DNA of 40,541 nucleotides, taken from positions 1 through 40,541 of the forward strand of contig JAPDIW010000022.1 of assembly GCA_029259415.1 (NCBI GenBank). The letters run 5' to 3'. Both the position numbers and the translations under genes were made by a program. Below are positions 8,278 to 16,717 of this stretch, piece after piece (within the stretch, counting starts at the first letter, position 1; every line of letters begins with the position of its first letter). The notes under the pieces are model-generated. The model was given only the letters and a program-made list of their open reading frames with translations. It was not told the origin of the DNA and did no database searches. This DNA comes from Archaeoglobi archaeon. GTDB lineage: Archaea; Halobacteriota; Archaeoglobi; Archaeoglobales; Archaeoglobaceae.

Positions 8278-9509
8278 AGTCCCACCGCCTTCAAAACGTT
8301 TGCAATCTTGTTTTCAGTCTCCAGAAACTCCTTTTCCGGGATTGAGTCAGCAACGATTCCCGCTCCGGCCCTCACCCTCGCCCTTCCGTCGAACTCAATC
8401 ATCCTTATGGCTATAGCAAGGTCGGAAACATTCTCAGAGAAGTAACCTACCGCTCCTGCGTAAACACTCCTCCTGTCCCTCTCTATACTGTCTATAAGCT
8501 CAATGGCTCTGAGCTTGGGTGCTCCCGTAACAGTCCCTGCAGGAAAAGCGGCTTTCATTGCATCAAAATGAGTCATGCCGGCCCTAAGCTCTCCAACAAC
8601 CTCACTCTCGATGTGAAGAACGCTAGGATACTCAACGACTTCCATAAATTTTTTGATCTTCACACTTCCGCTTTTGCAGACCTTTCTGGCATCATTTCTC
8701 GCGAGATCGACCAGCATTACGTGCTCAGCTTTCTCTTTCTCATCTTCAAGCAATACATAGGCAATTTCTTTCTCCCTTCCTCTCTCCCTCTTCGCAGTCC
8801 CTGCAATGGGGTTTATGATGAATTCTCTTCCCTCAACCCTCCCCATTGTCTCAGGACTCGAACCTATCAAGGCCCTGTCGAACTCCAGAAGGAACATGTA
8901 GGGGCTAGGATTCGTTTCCCGGAGGTTTACGTACATCTGAAATGGACTTAGGTCTGTGTCGATGACGTACTCTCTCGAGAGGACTATCTGGTAAACCTCA
9001 CCCTCTTCAATCTGCTCCTTCCCCTTCTCAACCATCTTTACGAATTCTTCCTCGCTTCCAGCCTTTAAAACACTCGAAACTCCTCTTTCCCCCTTAACGC
9101 TAATTCTTTTCGCCCTCTCAACGATTCTTTCTGCGTTTTCAATATTTACGCTGAAAAGTTTTCTAAGGTAGTGGTCGTAAACGAAATAACCGTCATAGCA
9201 GCCGAAAACGGATGGTGTTTCGGGAGTTTTGCCTATGTAGCTGTTAACAGCATCGTAGGCGATATAGCCTACCAGCAAACCCTTTACGTGTATCTCCTTC
9301 AAAGCATCGAATGGGTTGAAAGTCTTTGCCACAACCTCTCCATCAACCTTTGTTCTGCTGTCAATGCGGATCGTGTAGAGGGGGTTAAAGGAGATGTAGC
9401 TGAACCTCGCCCGTCCGTTTTTCTCCGCTGATTCCAGAATGAACGGGTAGTTTTCATCCATTATTGCAGCGTATAGTTTCACCGGTTCTACATACTCGTG
9501 CTTTTGCAT
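8274..9509 (-). CDS. trpE: Anthranilate synthase component I
   Basis: 411 residues, in the compact archaeal range and shorter than bacterial TrpE (~520). It converts chorismate and ammonia to anthranilate. The chorismate-binding domain carries GSSPETMGRVEG, the INPIAGTAKRERG segment, LVDLARND and the GTVTGAPKLRA motif. Near the N-terminus ILESAEKNGR matches the LLES-type element that binds tryptophan for feedback inhibition, so allosteric control by the end product is expected. The 5' end overlaps trpD by 22 bp and the 3' end overlaps trpG by an ATGA junction. Confidence 0.96.
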   Translation of the reverse strand: MQKHEYVEPVKLYAAIMDENYPFILESAEKNGRARFSYISFNPLYTIRIDSRTKVDGEVVAKTFNPFDALKEIHVKGLLVGYIAYDAVNSYIGKTPETPSVFGCYDGYFVYDHYLRKLFSVNIENAERIVERAKRISVKGERGVSSVLKAGSEEEFVKMVEKGKEQIEEGEVYQIVLSREYVIDTDLSPFQMYVNLRETNPSPYMFLLEFDRALIGSSPETMGRVEGREFIINPIAGTAKRERGREKEIAYVLLEDEKEKAEHVMLVDLARNDARKVCKSGSVKIKKFMEVVEYPSVLHIESEVVGELRAGMTHFDAMKAAFPAGTVTGAPKLRAIELIDSIERDRRSVYAGAVGYFSENVSDLAIAIRMIEFDGRARVRAGAGIVADSIPEKEFLETENKIANVLKAVGL

Positions 9510-10450
9510 ACGATTTCCTCCAGTTTCCTCGCAAACTCTCCACTCTGGAGCCTCTCCTCGAAAATCTCCATGTTCTCCTTCAGGTCTTCGTAGCCAAGCG
9601 CGAAAAGCGAAGTTGCGAAGTTTATACCTATGAGGACTCTATCTTCCCTCAAACCCCTTCCGCTGAAAACGGCCTTGATTCTTCTTGCCGACTCTTCGCC
9701 GCTCTGAGAGGGGATTACTTTCGTCCTCTCAACACCAAAGTCCTCCGGTTGCAGGGCTAGAAGTTCAACATCCCCGGTAACGACTGCTATGTCCGTCTTG
9801 CCTGAAGGGCTGACTTCATCAAGCCCGCTTCCGTGAACGACTACGCCTTTTCTCCCGAGAATGGACAAGGCCTCTCCGACGGGTTTTACTAAGCTCGGAC
9901 TCGCAACACCAACAATCTGAGCGACGGGATTTGCGGGATTTGTGAGCGGGCCGATGATATTGAATATGGTTTTTATGGCAAGTTTCCTTCTCACCCTGGC
10001 CACTCTAGCAAAGCTTTTGTGGTAAAGCGGGGCGAAAAGGAAAGCAAAGCCTGTTTTTGAAATCATTCTTCTTGCTTTAGCCTCTTCCATCTCGATGTTC
10101 ACACCAAGGGATTCAAGAACATCCGCAGAACCGCTTTTTGAGCTCACAGCCCTGTTTCCGTGCTTCGCAACTGGGTGAATGGTTGAAAGGGCGATTGCAA
10201 CGGCCGTGCTTACGTTGATTGATGCAGCTTTATCACCACCAGTTCCGCATGTATCCACAACCTCACCAAGGTCTATACTCACCCTCTCAACCACACCCTT
10301 CGCAAATCCCGCCAGAACCTCTGCATCATACCCTCTGGCCTCAATTGCCCCCAGTACTGCTGCAATCTCGACCTCGTCCATGTTTGGGATTTTAGTAGCT
10401 ATCTCATAGGCTGTTTCAAAGTTCAAACCCTTCAAAACCTCTTCCATCAT
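9488..10450 (-). CDS. trpD: Anthranilate phosphoribosyltransferase
   Basis: 320 residues, slightly below the usual ~340. It transfers phosphoribose from PRPP to anthranilate. The PRPP-binding DTCGTGGDK lies near 64, the anthranilate-site KHGNRAVSSKSGSAD near 114, and the IIGPLTNPA and VVHGSGLDE motifs follow. The encoded start is a double ATG (10450 and 10447), and the stop of trpC overlaps it by four bases. The C-terminal end overlaps the start of trpE by 22 bp, an unusually long overlap within the operon. Confident assignment. Confidence 0.96.
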   Translation of the reverse strand: MMEEVLKGLNFETAYEIATKIPNMDEVEIAAVLGAIEARGYDAEVLAGFAKGVVERVSIDLGEVVDTCGTGGDKAASINVSTAVAIALSTIHPVAKHGNRAVSSKSGSADVLESLGVNIEMEEAKARRMISKTGFAFLFAPLYHKSFARVARVRRKLAIKTIFNIIGPLTNPANPVAQIVGVASPSLVKPVGEALSILGRKGVVVHGSGLDEVSPSGKTDIAVVTGDVELLALQPEDFGVERTKVIPSQSGEESARRIKAVFSGRGLREDRVLIGINFATSLFALGYEDLKENMEIFEERLQSGEFARKLEEIVCKSTSM

Positions 10451-11124
10451 ATTCCCGCCTCCACAAAGGCTCTCACAAAATTCTCCGTGTCCTCAGCCAT
10501 CATAAAGGCAGTTCCGATTAGAGCGGCATCGGCGTACTTCAAGACGAAAAGCAGGTCACGGATGGTGCTTATTCCGCTGCCGCTTATCTTGAAAGCCTTA
10601 ACTCTGCCAGCAATTTTTGCGGTAGTCTCCACGTCACCTCCATCTTTCTCCATTCTGTCGATGTCCCTGTTGTTTATCAGAACCACTCTGCTGTTCTCAA
10701 TGTAGGTCAAGTCCTCGGCATGATGAATTTCAACAACAGGCTCAATGCCGTGCTCTTTACACAAATCAACCATTTCAGCCGTTCTGTCTTTCAGATGTCT
10801 TGCAATCAAAAGCAATGCAGATACATTTGCTTCAGCGCTCCTCTCAACCTCTTCGCGGGTTCTTATGAAATCTTTTCTCAAAACAGGAAGCTCAGTTATC
10901 TTCACTATTCTCTTCAACGTTTTGAAGTCCCCTTTAAACTGTTCTGCTGTGATATACGAAATCGCTGCCACTCCAGCCCTCTCGTAGGCTTTCAGGATGT
11001 CTTCAACCCTTCTGTCTTTCAGAAGGTCTCCATGGAGGGGAGAGAAGACCTTAATCTCCCCGATCACTGGATTCCTACCATCCATCCTTGCTCTCTTTAA
11101 AGAATCAACAAACCCAAAGTCCAT
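10447..11124 (-). CDS. trpC: Indole-3-glycerol-phosphate synthase, short, with an altered ESG motif
   Basis: About 225 residues, roughly 20-30 shorter than typical because the N-terminal helical extension is reduced. It closes the indole ring from CdRP. Residues equivalent to the Sulfolobus enzyme's catalytic set are visible (numbered from a GTG one codon upstream): Glu24 and Lys26 in GEIKVFSP, Lys85 in RKDF, Glu133 in VVEIHH, and Asn in INNRD. The glutamate of the usual ESG motif is replaced by glycine (Gly183, in KISGSGIS); the codon GGC is clear in the DNA. The first gene of the operon, it starts at ATG 11124, with a GTG at 11127 as the alternative. A TATA box lies ~40 bp upstream, giving a short leader of ~18 nt. 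Confidence 0.92.
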   Translation of the reverse strand: MDFGFVDSLKRARMDGRNPVIGEIKVFSPLHGDLLKDRRVEDILKAYERAGVAAISYITAEQFKGDFKTLKRIVKITELPVLRKDFIRTREEVERSAEANVSALLLIARHLKDRTAEMVDLCKEHGIEPVVEIHHAEDLTYIENSRVVLINNRDIDRMEKDGGDVETTAKIAGRVKAFKISGSGISTIRDLLFVLKYADAALIGTAFMMAEDTENFVRAFVEAGI

Positions 11125-11162
11125 CACCTGTTCCTGTCATAAGGGATTGTTCCCAATTACTG

Positions 11163-11171
11163 TATTTAAAT
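11163..11171 (-). promoter_or_regulatory. TATA box of the trp operon
   Basis: Minus-strand ATTTAAATA, a near-consensus archaeal TATA box centred ~43 bp before the trpC ATG, implying a leader of about 18 nt. A 7-bp inverted repeat, TTACTGT (11157-11163) / ACAGTAA (11234-11240), brackets the trpC-proS intergenic region. One arm touches this box, so it is a possible regulator site (weak evidence). Confidence 0.55.
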
Positions 11172-11260
11172 TTTTTGCTATGTTTTGGCAAAATAAGGAT
11201 GAAAGTTGGTTTACTCAAAATGCCCATTTACTCACAGTAATACAGGCTCCTTTAGAAAAC

Positions 11261-11270
11261 TAATAAATAT
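11261..11270 (+). promoter_or_regulatory. TATA box of proS
   Basis: TAATAAATAT centred about 26 bp before the proS ATG at 11292, so the proS mRNA is probably leaderless. Confidence 0.5.
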
Positions 11271-11291
11271 TGCATCCCACTCCCAATTCTG

Positions 11292-12707
11292 ATGACTCTG
11301 CCATCTAAGGAGAACTTCTCAGAGTGGTATAACGAGGTCATACAAGTTGCGGAAATCATGGACATCAGGTATCCTGTTAAGGGACTTTACGTCTGGTACC
11401 CGTTCGGTTTCAAAATCAGACAGCTCGTTTACTCGAAGCTCAGAGAAATCATGGACAGGGAGCATGATGAGGTTTACTTCCCCGCTCTGATTCCTGAGAC
11501 GGAGCTTGGCAAGGAGGGAGAGCACATAAAAGGTTTTGAGGATGAGGTTTACTGGATAACTCATGGCGGATTAACACCGCTTGACGTTAAGCTGGCTTTA
11601 AGACCGACAAGCGAGACTGCAATGTATCCAATGTTCAGGCTGTGGGTCAGAAACCACGCCGACCTACCTCTGAAGGTTTACCAGGTTGTCAACACGTTCC
11701 GTTACGAGACAAAGCACACAAGACCTCTCATCAGGCTGAGGGAAATCACATCCTTCAAAGAAGCTCATACAGTCCACAAAGACTTCGAAGAAGCGGCAGA
11801 ACACGTAAAAAAAGCCATAGGCTTCTACAAGGAATTCTACGACTTCCTCGCAATACCATACATGGTCATCCGCCGTCCCGAGTGGGACAAGTTTCCGGGA
11901 GCGGCTTACACAATAGCCTTCGATACAATAATGCCAGACGGCAGAACGCTGCAGATTGGAACAGTCCATCATCTGGCAGACAACTTCGCCAAAACATTCG
12001 AAATAAAATACGAAGCGCCGAATGGCGAGCACTATTATGCGCACCAAACATGCTATGGAATTTCAGAAAGATGTATTGCAGCACTGATAAGCGTTCACGG
12101 GGATGATCAGGGTCTTGTTTTGCCATTCGAAGTGGCTCCCGTTCAGATTGTTATAATTCCGATTCTCTACAAAGGCAAAGAGGAAGCAGTCATGGAAGCT
12201 TGCAGAAAGCTCGCTGAGAGGCTAAAGGAGTTCAGAGTTGTGCTTGATGACGGTGAAGAGAGGCCTGGAGCGAAGTACTACAAGTGGGAGCTTAAAGGCG
12301 TTCCAATCAGGTTCGAAATAGGGCCGAGAGATGCGGAGAAGGGTGTTGCTGTGGCATCATTCAGGGATGAGAAGAAAAAGTTCGAGGTTCCGCTGGACAG
12401 CATAAACGAGGAATTAATCCTCAAATGGGCAGAAGAACTTAAGCAGAGGCTGAGAGGGGCTGCAGCAGAAAGGATGGCCGAGAGGGTTAAATTTGTTGAA
12501 ACGCCAGACGAGATTGAAGAGTGGAATGGTGTTGTCGCTCTGCATCTCTGCAGCAACGAGGATTGCGGACACCAGGTTGAGGAGTACGGAAAGAGCCTCC
12601 TTGGATGGTTTGAGGAGTTGCCAGACTGGCTGGATTTAGAACCCAGTGGAAAGTGTATTGTTTGTGGTGGGGAAGGCAGACTGGCAGCACTAGCAAGAAC
12701 GTACTAA
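11292..12707 (+). CDS. proS: Prolyl-tRNA synthetase, archaeal/eukaryotic type
   Basis: 471 residues, the usual size of the archaeal-type ProRS without an editing insertion. It charges tRNA-Pro in the cytoplasm. Class II features are present: motif 2 around [16 protein letters not shown], the TSETAMYP segment that binds proline, and motif 3-like sequence in the anticodon-side region. The C-terminal domain has a zinc-site set of cysteines (CSNEDCG and CIVCGG) and ends in tyrosine (ARTY), a hallmark of this type. It diverges from the trp operon, with a leaderless-type start. A T-rich stretch near 12728-12739 may terminate it. Confidence 0.96.
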   Translation: MTLPSKENFSEWYNEVIQVAEIMDIRYPVKGLYVWYPFGFKIRQLVYSKLREIMDREHDEVYFPALIPETELGKEGEHIKGFEDEVYWITHGGLTPLDVKLALRPTSETAMYPMFRLWVRNHADLPLKVYQVVNTFRYETKHTRPLIRLREITSFKEAHTVHKDFEEAAEHVKKAIGFYKEFYDFLAIPYMVIRRPEWDKFPGAAYTIAFDTIMPDGRTLQIGTVHHLADNFAKTFEIKYEAPNGEHYYAHQTCYGISERCIAALISVHGDDQGLVLPFEVAPVQIVIIPILYKGKEEAVMEACRKLAERLKEFRVVLDDGEERPGAKYYKWELKGVPIRFEIGPRDAEKGVAVASFRDEKKKFEVPLDSINEELILKWAEELKQRLRGAAAERMAERVKFVETPDEIEEWNGVVALHLCSNEDCGHQVEEYGKSLLGWFEELPDWLDLEPSGKCIVCGGEGRLAALARTY

Positions 12708-12876
12708 ATTATCCGGACAATAAATATATATTTTTCTCCTAAATGGCCAAAAAAGGAGCTAAAAATCCAGTTTTCAACCAAAACAATTAAAATATAACAG
12801 AAATTTTTCAAAACAGTCTTTTGATAGCTTTTCAGCTCAATTTTTCCCTTATGAAAACTGTTTAAAACCGTCGAAA
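12708..12876. other. AT-rich spacer upstream of the speH promoter
   Basis: This is the first part of the only gap above 300 bases. It begins with a T-rich run after proS (near 12728-12739) and contains an inverted repeat AAACAGT (12811-12817) / ACTGTTT (12857-12863), which could be a regulator site. I see no convincing coding sequence or RNA gene in it. Confidence 0.4.
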
Positions 12877-12909
12877 AATTTAAATGTCAAAGGACATGAG
12901 ATTATATCC
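12877..12909 (+). promoter_or_regulatory. Promoter region of speH-bpsA
   Basis: Two TATA-like boxes are present: AATTTAAAT (12877-12885) and ATTATATCC (12901-12909). They predict transcription starts near 12906 and 12931. Either one leaves a 5' leader of roughly 100-125 nt before speH, far longer than the leaderless or ~15-30 nt leaders suggested for other genes in this window. Confidence 0.5.
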
Positions 12910-12930
12910 AGTCAAATTCGTGTGGTTTCG

Positions 12931-13032
12931 TTACAAATAGAGCAACCCTGATAAAATCTGGCATAAAGGGTGGAAAACGCTCTAAGTTCGGATATTTCCG
13001 TGAGGAGGTGATAAAAATGGAGGGTGATAGCG
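12931..13032 (+). promoter_or_regulatory. Candidate structured 5' leader of speH (possible cis-regulatory RNA)
   Basis: The leader contains nested complementary arms. AGAGC (12939-12943) pairs with GCTCT (12979-12983) and ACCCT (12945-12949) pairs with AGGGT (12967-12971), giving a two-part stem with a strongly lopsided internal loop. A second short hairpin, CGGA (12989-12992) / TCCG (12997-13000), sits directly before the Shine-Dalgarno sequence GAGGAGGTG (13002-13010). This arrangement is what a ligand- or protein-responsive leader would look like. No known riboswitch class is recognised, and the structure has not been tested by folding or covariation. Confidence 0.4.
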
Positions 13033-13371
13033 ATGATAGTCGGTCGGCATATTATCGCAGAACTGTATGGGGTGAAGGAGGAGCTTATCGCCAAGGAGGA
13101 GGTAGTGCGTTCCATTGTCGAGGAGGTGGTGGATAAAGCAGAGCTTACGAAAGTAGGCAGCGTTTACAAACAGTTCAATCCCCACGGTGTCACGGGGATT
13201 GTTTTGATTGCTGAAAGCCACGTTTCTATACACACATGGCCTGAATACGGGCTTGTTAACCTCGATATTTTCACGTGTGGTGATGCAAGCAAGGTCGATA
13301 AGGCTTTTAAGCTGTTCCTTGAGAAGTTCAAACCTGAGTCGTATCGCCACTACGTTCTCGATAGGGGATAA
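13033..13371 (+). CDS. speH: S-adenosylmethionine decarboxylase proenzyme
   Basis: 112 residues, the short prokaryotic class. It self-cleaves at Glu61-Ser62 (in LIAESHVSIHTW) to give alpha and beta chains with a pyruvoyl group on the new N-terminus. His67 and Cys82 match the processing and catalytic residues. The product, decarboxylated AdoMet, donates aminopropyl groups for polyamines. Some related archaeal proteins decarboxylate arginine instead, but the bpsA gene one base downstream favours AdoMet. ATG 13033 is chosen because GGAGGG (13019-13024) lies at good distance. An in-frame GTG at 13024 is possible but less well placed. A stronger ribosome-binding site upstream serves an out-of-frame ATG at 13017. 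Confidence 0.92.
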   Translation: MIVGRHIIAELYGVKEELIAKEEVVRSIVEEVVDKAELTKVGSVYKQFNPHGVTGIVLIAESHVSIHTWPEYGLVNLDIFTCGDASKVDKAFKLFLEKFKPESYRHYVLDRG

Positions 13372-13372
13372 A

Positions 13373-14395
13373 ATGAACAGAATTGTCAGGCAGATGCTGC
13401 AAAGGCTCCTTGGGGGAGAGAGGAGTGTCTATGAACTAATTTACTACCAGGACTCCTCACTGAGGGAGTTCTTTGAGCTACTCAACTCTTTAAAGAATGA
13501 GGGGTTAATTGAAGTTGAGAACGGAAGAGTAAGGATAACGGAGAAGGGCAAGGAGATTGCTGAGAGGGAGAGAGTAAAGTACTGTGGAGAAGTTGAGTGC
13601 GATAGCTGCGATGGAACAGGGCTGGCAATAAACCCTTATTTTGGTGAAATCTTAAAGAAGTACTCTGAAATAGCGAAGAACCGACCTGAAACAATTGAAA
13701 TCTACGACCAGGGCTTCATCAGCCCTGAAGGTGTTATAAGGAGAGTCGAGTTCGTCTACGATAGGGGAGACCTGAACGGGAGAATCTTTGTCGTTGGTGA
13801 CGACGACCTTTTCAGCATCGCCGCCTCGCTAACAGGAATGCCCGAGAAGGTTGTTGTTGTTGATATTGACGAAAGGCTGATTAACTTCATCAACAGTGTT
13901 GCTGAAGAGTACTCTCTCAACGTCGAGGCTTTTGTGTACGATGTGCAGCAGGCATTCCCTGACGAACTTAAGAGGAAATTTGACGTTTTTGTGACTGATC
14001 CAGTTGAGACGATTCCGGGACTGAAGCTCTTCCTTTCGAGAGGTGTTTCAACGCTTAAGGGAGTTGGCGGAGCAGGATACTTCGGCATCACCACACTCGA
14101 AGCCTCAAGGAAGAAGTGGTACGAAATTCAGAGAATGATCCACGAAATGGGCTTCATTATCACCGACCTCAGAAGGAGATTCAACATCTACCCTGAAGAC
14201 GAGAAAAACTTCTTCAGATTTCAGGAGAAGCTGCCGATAGTGAAACACCTGAAGGCAAAGGTTGACTTCAACTGGTACAACTCAACGCTTTTCAGAATCG
14301 AGGCTGTAAAAGAACCCAAACCTCTCGTGGAGGGGGAGATGATAATCGACGAGAAAGTTTACAAGGATGACGAGAGCTGGGCAACTCCCTACTAA
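13373..14395 (+). CDS. bpsA: N4-bis(aminopropyl)spermidine synthase (branched-chain polyamine synthase)
   Basis: 340 residues of the DUF43/BpsA family, known from Thermococcus and other thermophiles. It adds aminopropyl groups to spermidine to make branched polyamines that stabilise nucleic acids at high temperature. An N-terminal winged-helix-like region (about 1-65) is followed by a cysteine cluster (Cys71, Cys76, Cys79). The Rossmann-type catalytic domain carries GDDDLFSIA near 142 and TDPVET near 210. The C-terminal tail is acidic and probably flexible. The ATG at 13373 follows the speH stop by one base, so donor and acceptor enzymes are made together. Longer readings from upstream overlap speH and are rejected. 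Confidence 0.9.
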   Translation: MNRIVRQMLQRLLGGERSVYELIYYQDSSLREFFELLNSLKNEGLIEVENGRVRITEKGKEIAERERVKYCGEVECDSCDGTGLAINPYFGEILKKYSEIAKNRPETIEIYDQGFISPEGVIRRVEFVYDRGDLNGRIFVVGDDDLFSIAASLTGMPEKVVVVDIDERLINFINSVAEEYSLNVEAFVYDVQQAFPDELKRKFDVFVTDPVETIPGLKLFLSRGVSTLKGVGGAGYFGITTLEASRKKWYEIQRMIHEMGFIITDLRRRFNIYPEDEKNFFRFQEKLPIVKHLKAKVDFNWYNSTLFRIEAVKEPKPLVEGEMIIDEKVYKDDESWATPY

Positions 14396-14449
14396 ATTTC
14401 TCTAAAATTTTACAGCATTTTCGAATTTGCAGAGCAAAACATCGGCAAG

Positions 14450-14459
14450 CTTATATCTT
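14450..14459 (+). promoter_or_regulatory. TATA box of the APC transporter gene
   Basis: CTTATATCTT centred about 25 bp before ATG 14479. This is leaderless spacing. Confidence 0.5.
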
Positions 14460-14478
14460 TTGAGCCTTACAGGCTTCG

Positions 14479-16689
14479 ATGCAGGTTCAGGTTTCGCTTA
14501 GCAGAGACCTTTCATTTTTCGACATAACGATGATTGGGATAGCCGGGATGATTGGTGCAGGCGTTTTTGCTCTTACAGGTATCGCTGCAGGAATTGCTGG
14601 CCCGGCTATCATTCTTGCGTTCTTTCTTAACGGAATAATTGCGACTCTCACCGGCTTGGCTTACGCCGAACTCGGTTCTGCAATGCCCCAGGCGGGTGGA
14701 GGGTATCTGTGGATTAAAGAGGCGATGGGGGATTATGCTGGATTTATGGCAGGCTGGATTGACTGGGCAGCACACACGATAGCATGTGCCCTCTATGCGG
14801 TAACTTTTGGAGCGTTTTTCGCAGAGATGCTTGTGGAATTCATTGGACTGCCACTTCCGCATGAACTAACGGCCAAAGTTTCTTCCCTTGCAATGGTGAG
14901 CTTTCTCGCCTTCGTAAACTACAAGGGCGCGAAGGAGAGTGGTTTCCTCGGAAGCCTTGTGACTGTTGTGAAGGTCATCATCCTTCTCGTCTTTGCCGGA
15001 TTTGGAATAATAAAAATGCTTAGCTATCCAGACTGGCCTTCTTCATTCTCACCTTTCTTTCCAACAGGTGTTTCTGGAGTGCTCGCGGCAATGGGACTGA
15101 CTTTCATCGCATTCGAGGGGTTTGAGATAATCGTCCAGAGCGGTGAGGAAGTCAAAGACCCGGAGAAGAACATTCCAAGAGCGATTGTTGTTTCGCTCTG
15201 GGTGGCTGTGGGAATTTACATCCTCATAGCATTCTCCCTGCTCGGTGCTGTTAGAGCTGACGTTCCAAGCTGGATGTATCTCGGTCAGCTTGCAGAGCTG
15301 AGCCTGGTGAAGGTTGCTGACAGCATTATGCCTCTCGGCGGCTGGATGATACTTGCTGGCGGTCTTATTTCCACAATCAGTGCTATGAACGCCACTATTT
15401 ACTCCTCTTCAAGGGTAATTTTTGCCTTAAGCCGCTCCGGCTATCTGCACCGCTCCCTTTCAGCAATCAACGAGAGAACGAGAACACCGCACTACGCAAT
15501 ATTTTTCAGCTACGTCATCATCGCAACAGCATCTCTCGCCCCGATAGAGGCTGTGGCTTCTGCTGCGAGCCTTATGTTCATCATTCTGTTTCTTGCGGTA
15601 AACGTCACGCTCATAATTCTGAGGCTGAGGAGGCCGGACATTCAGAGCAAGTTCCGCCTTCCCCTTGTGCCATTACTACCAGCCATTGCTGCTATTCTGC
15701 TTGCAGTTGTTTCGTACTTCCTCATAACACAGGTGGAGCATGGAGAGAGTGTTTTCCTTATCACGATCGCCTGGATGTTTCTCGGTTCGTTGTTTTATTT
15801 TGCATATTCTGAAAAGGAGCTCGAGAAAAGGGAGGAAGAGGAAGTTCTTACCGTCTTCACCGAGAGACCGATTGAAAAGAGCGATTTCACAATACTCGTT
15901 CCGGTCGCGAATCCTGTAATAGCCAGAAAGCTGGTCAGGTTTGCGGAGCTCATTGCGAGGAAGAAAAACGGTTCTGTTGTGGTTCTCAACACGGTAAAGC
16001 TTCCCCCACAAACACCAATTTCAGCACCGGCGAAAGAAGTGAAGAAGGCCAAAGAGATGGTTGAGGAGCTTATGAACCTGAGCGTCCCCTCCGGTGGAGT
16101 AGTCAAAGTAAGCCATGATGTCCCTGAGGCAATTCTGAGCACGGTAGAGGAGTGGAAGGTTGACATGGTCGTCATGGGCTGGAGAGGGAGAACATTCAGG
16201 CGGGATGTGGTTCTCGGCAGCACAATCGATCCTGTCCTTTTGAAGGCAAGGTGCGACGTTGTGGTGATAAGGTTCGAACCCGGCGAAAAGATTCCCGAGT
16301 TTAAAGACGTTTTAATATCCACAATTGGAGGACCTCACGCCAAGCTTGGTTACGAGATAGCGAGGGCACTCGTTGAGGACAAAAACGGGAGGGTAAAGCT
16401 GCTTTATGTCGGCTCAGAGAAGGAGAGGGAAAAGGCGGAGAAAGTATTTGAAGAGGCCATGGAGGTTTTGCAGGGGCTTAACGTTGAGAGGAAATTTACC
16501 GTTAGCTCCTCTCCTTCTGATGTCGTTGCAAGAGAGGCTGAGAATTTTGATTTGGTAATTGTCGGAGCGTCGGAGAGAACTTTCCTGAAAAACTTCCTCA
16601 CAGGTCTGTTTCCGGAAAAGGTTGTGATGAAGACTTCAAAGACCGTTGCGATGACGAGAAAGTGGGTGGGGTTGCTGAATCGGAAATGA
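14479..16689 (+). CDS. APC-family amino acid transporter fused to two universal-stress-protein domains
   Basis: 736 residues. The first ~450 form an APC permease with about 12 membrane helices; the family signature GIAGMIGAGVFALTGIAAG begins near residue 19, and a cationic amino acid transporter-like pattern follows. The cytoplasmic tail has two USP-type domains: about 468-610 (with VVMGWRGR and VLGSTIDPVL) and about 615-730 (with LVIVGASER). The tail may bind ATP or AMP and gate transport (inference from the USP family; the nucleotide-loop glycines are only partly conserved). The gene has its own leaderless promoter and converges with rbcL. The substrate is probably an amino acid but cannot be named. 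Confidence 0.88.
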   Translation: MQVQVSLSRDLSFFDITMIGIAGMIGAGVFALTGIAAGIAGPAIILAFFLNGIIATLTGLAYAELGSAMPQAGGGYLWIKEAMGDYAGFMAGWIDWAAHTIACALYAVTFGAFFAEMLVEFIGLPLPHELTAKVSSLAMVSFLAFVNYKGAKESGFLGSLVTVVKVIILLVFAGFGIIKMLSYPDWPSSFSPFFPTGVSGVLAAMGLTFIAFEGFEIIVQSGEEVKDPEKNIPRAIVVSLWVAVGIYILIAFSLLGAVRADVPSWMYLGQLAELSLVKVADSIMPLGGWMILAGGLISTISAMNATIYSSSRVIFALSRSGYLHRSLSAINERTRTPHYAIFFSYVIIATASLAPIEAVASAASLMFIILFLAVNVTLIILRLRRPDIQSKFRLPLVPLLPAIAAILLAVVSYFLITQVEHGESVFLITIAWMFLGSLFYFAYSEKELEKREEEEVLTVFTERPIEKSDFTILVPVANPVIARKLVRFAELIARKKNGSVVVLNTVKLPPQTPISAPAKEVKKAKEMVEELMNLSVPSGGVVKVSHDVPEAILSTVEEWKVDMVVMGWRGRTFRRDVVLGSTIDPVLLKARCDVVVIRFEPGEKIPEFKDVLISTIGGPHAKLGYEIARALVEDKNGRVKLLYVGSEKEREKAEKVFEEAMEVLQGLNVERKFTVSSSPSDVVAREAENFDLVIVGASERTFLKNFLTGLFPEKVVMKTSKTVAMTRKWVGLLNRK

Positions 16690-16717
16690 ATTGATTGTTG
16701 CCACAAGATAGTAAAAA

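Noticed and set aside
7612-8445. 277-codon rightward frame across trpG and the ends of trpF and trpE
   Set aside because: It lies entirely opposite well-supported trp genes and has no recognisable domain.
12931-13032. Match to a known riboswitch class
   Set aside because: The arms and loops did not match the fluoride, AdoMet, guanidine or other classes I know, so only an unnamed structure is proposed.
13208-13372. Extended N-terminus for bpsA
   Set aside because: The extra 55 codons lie inside speH in another frame, and the ATG at 13373 gives the normal BpsA start.
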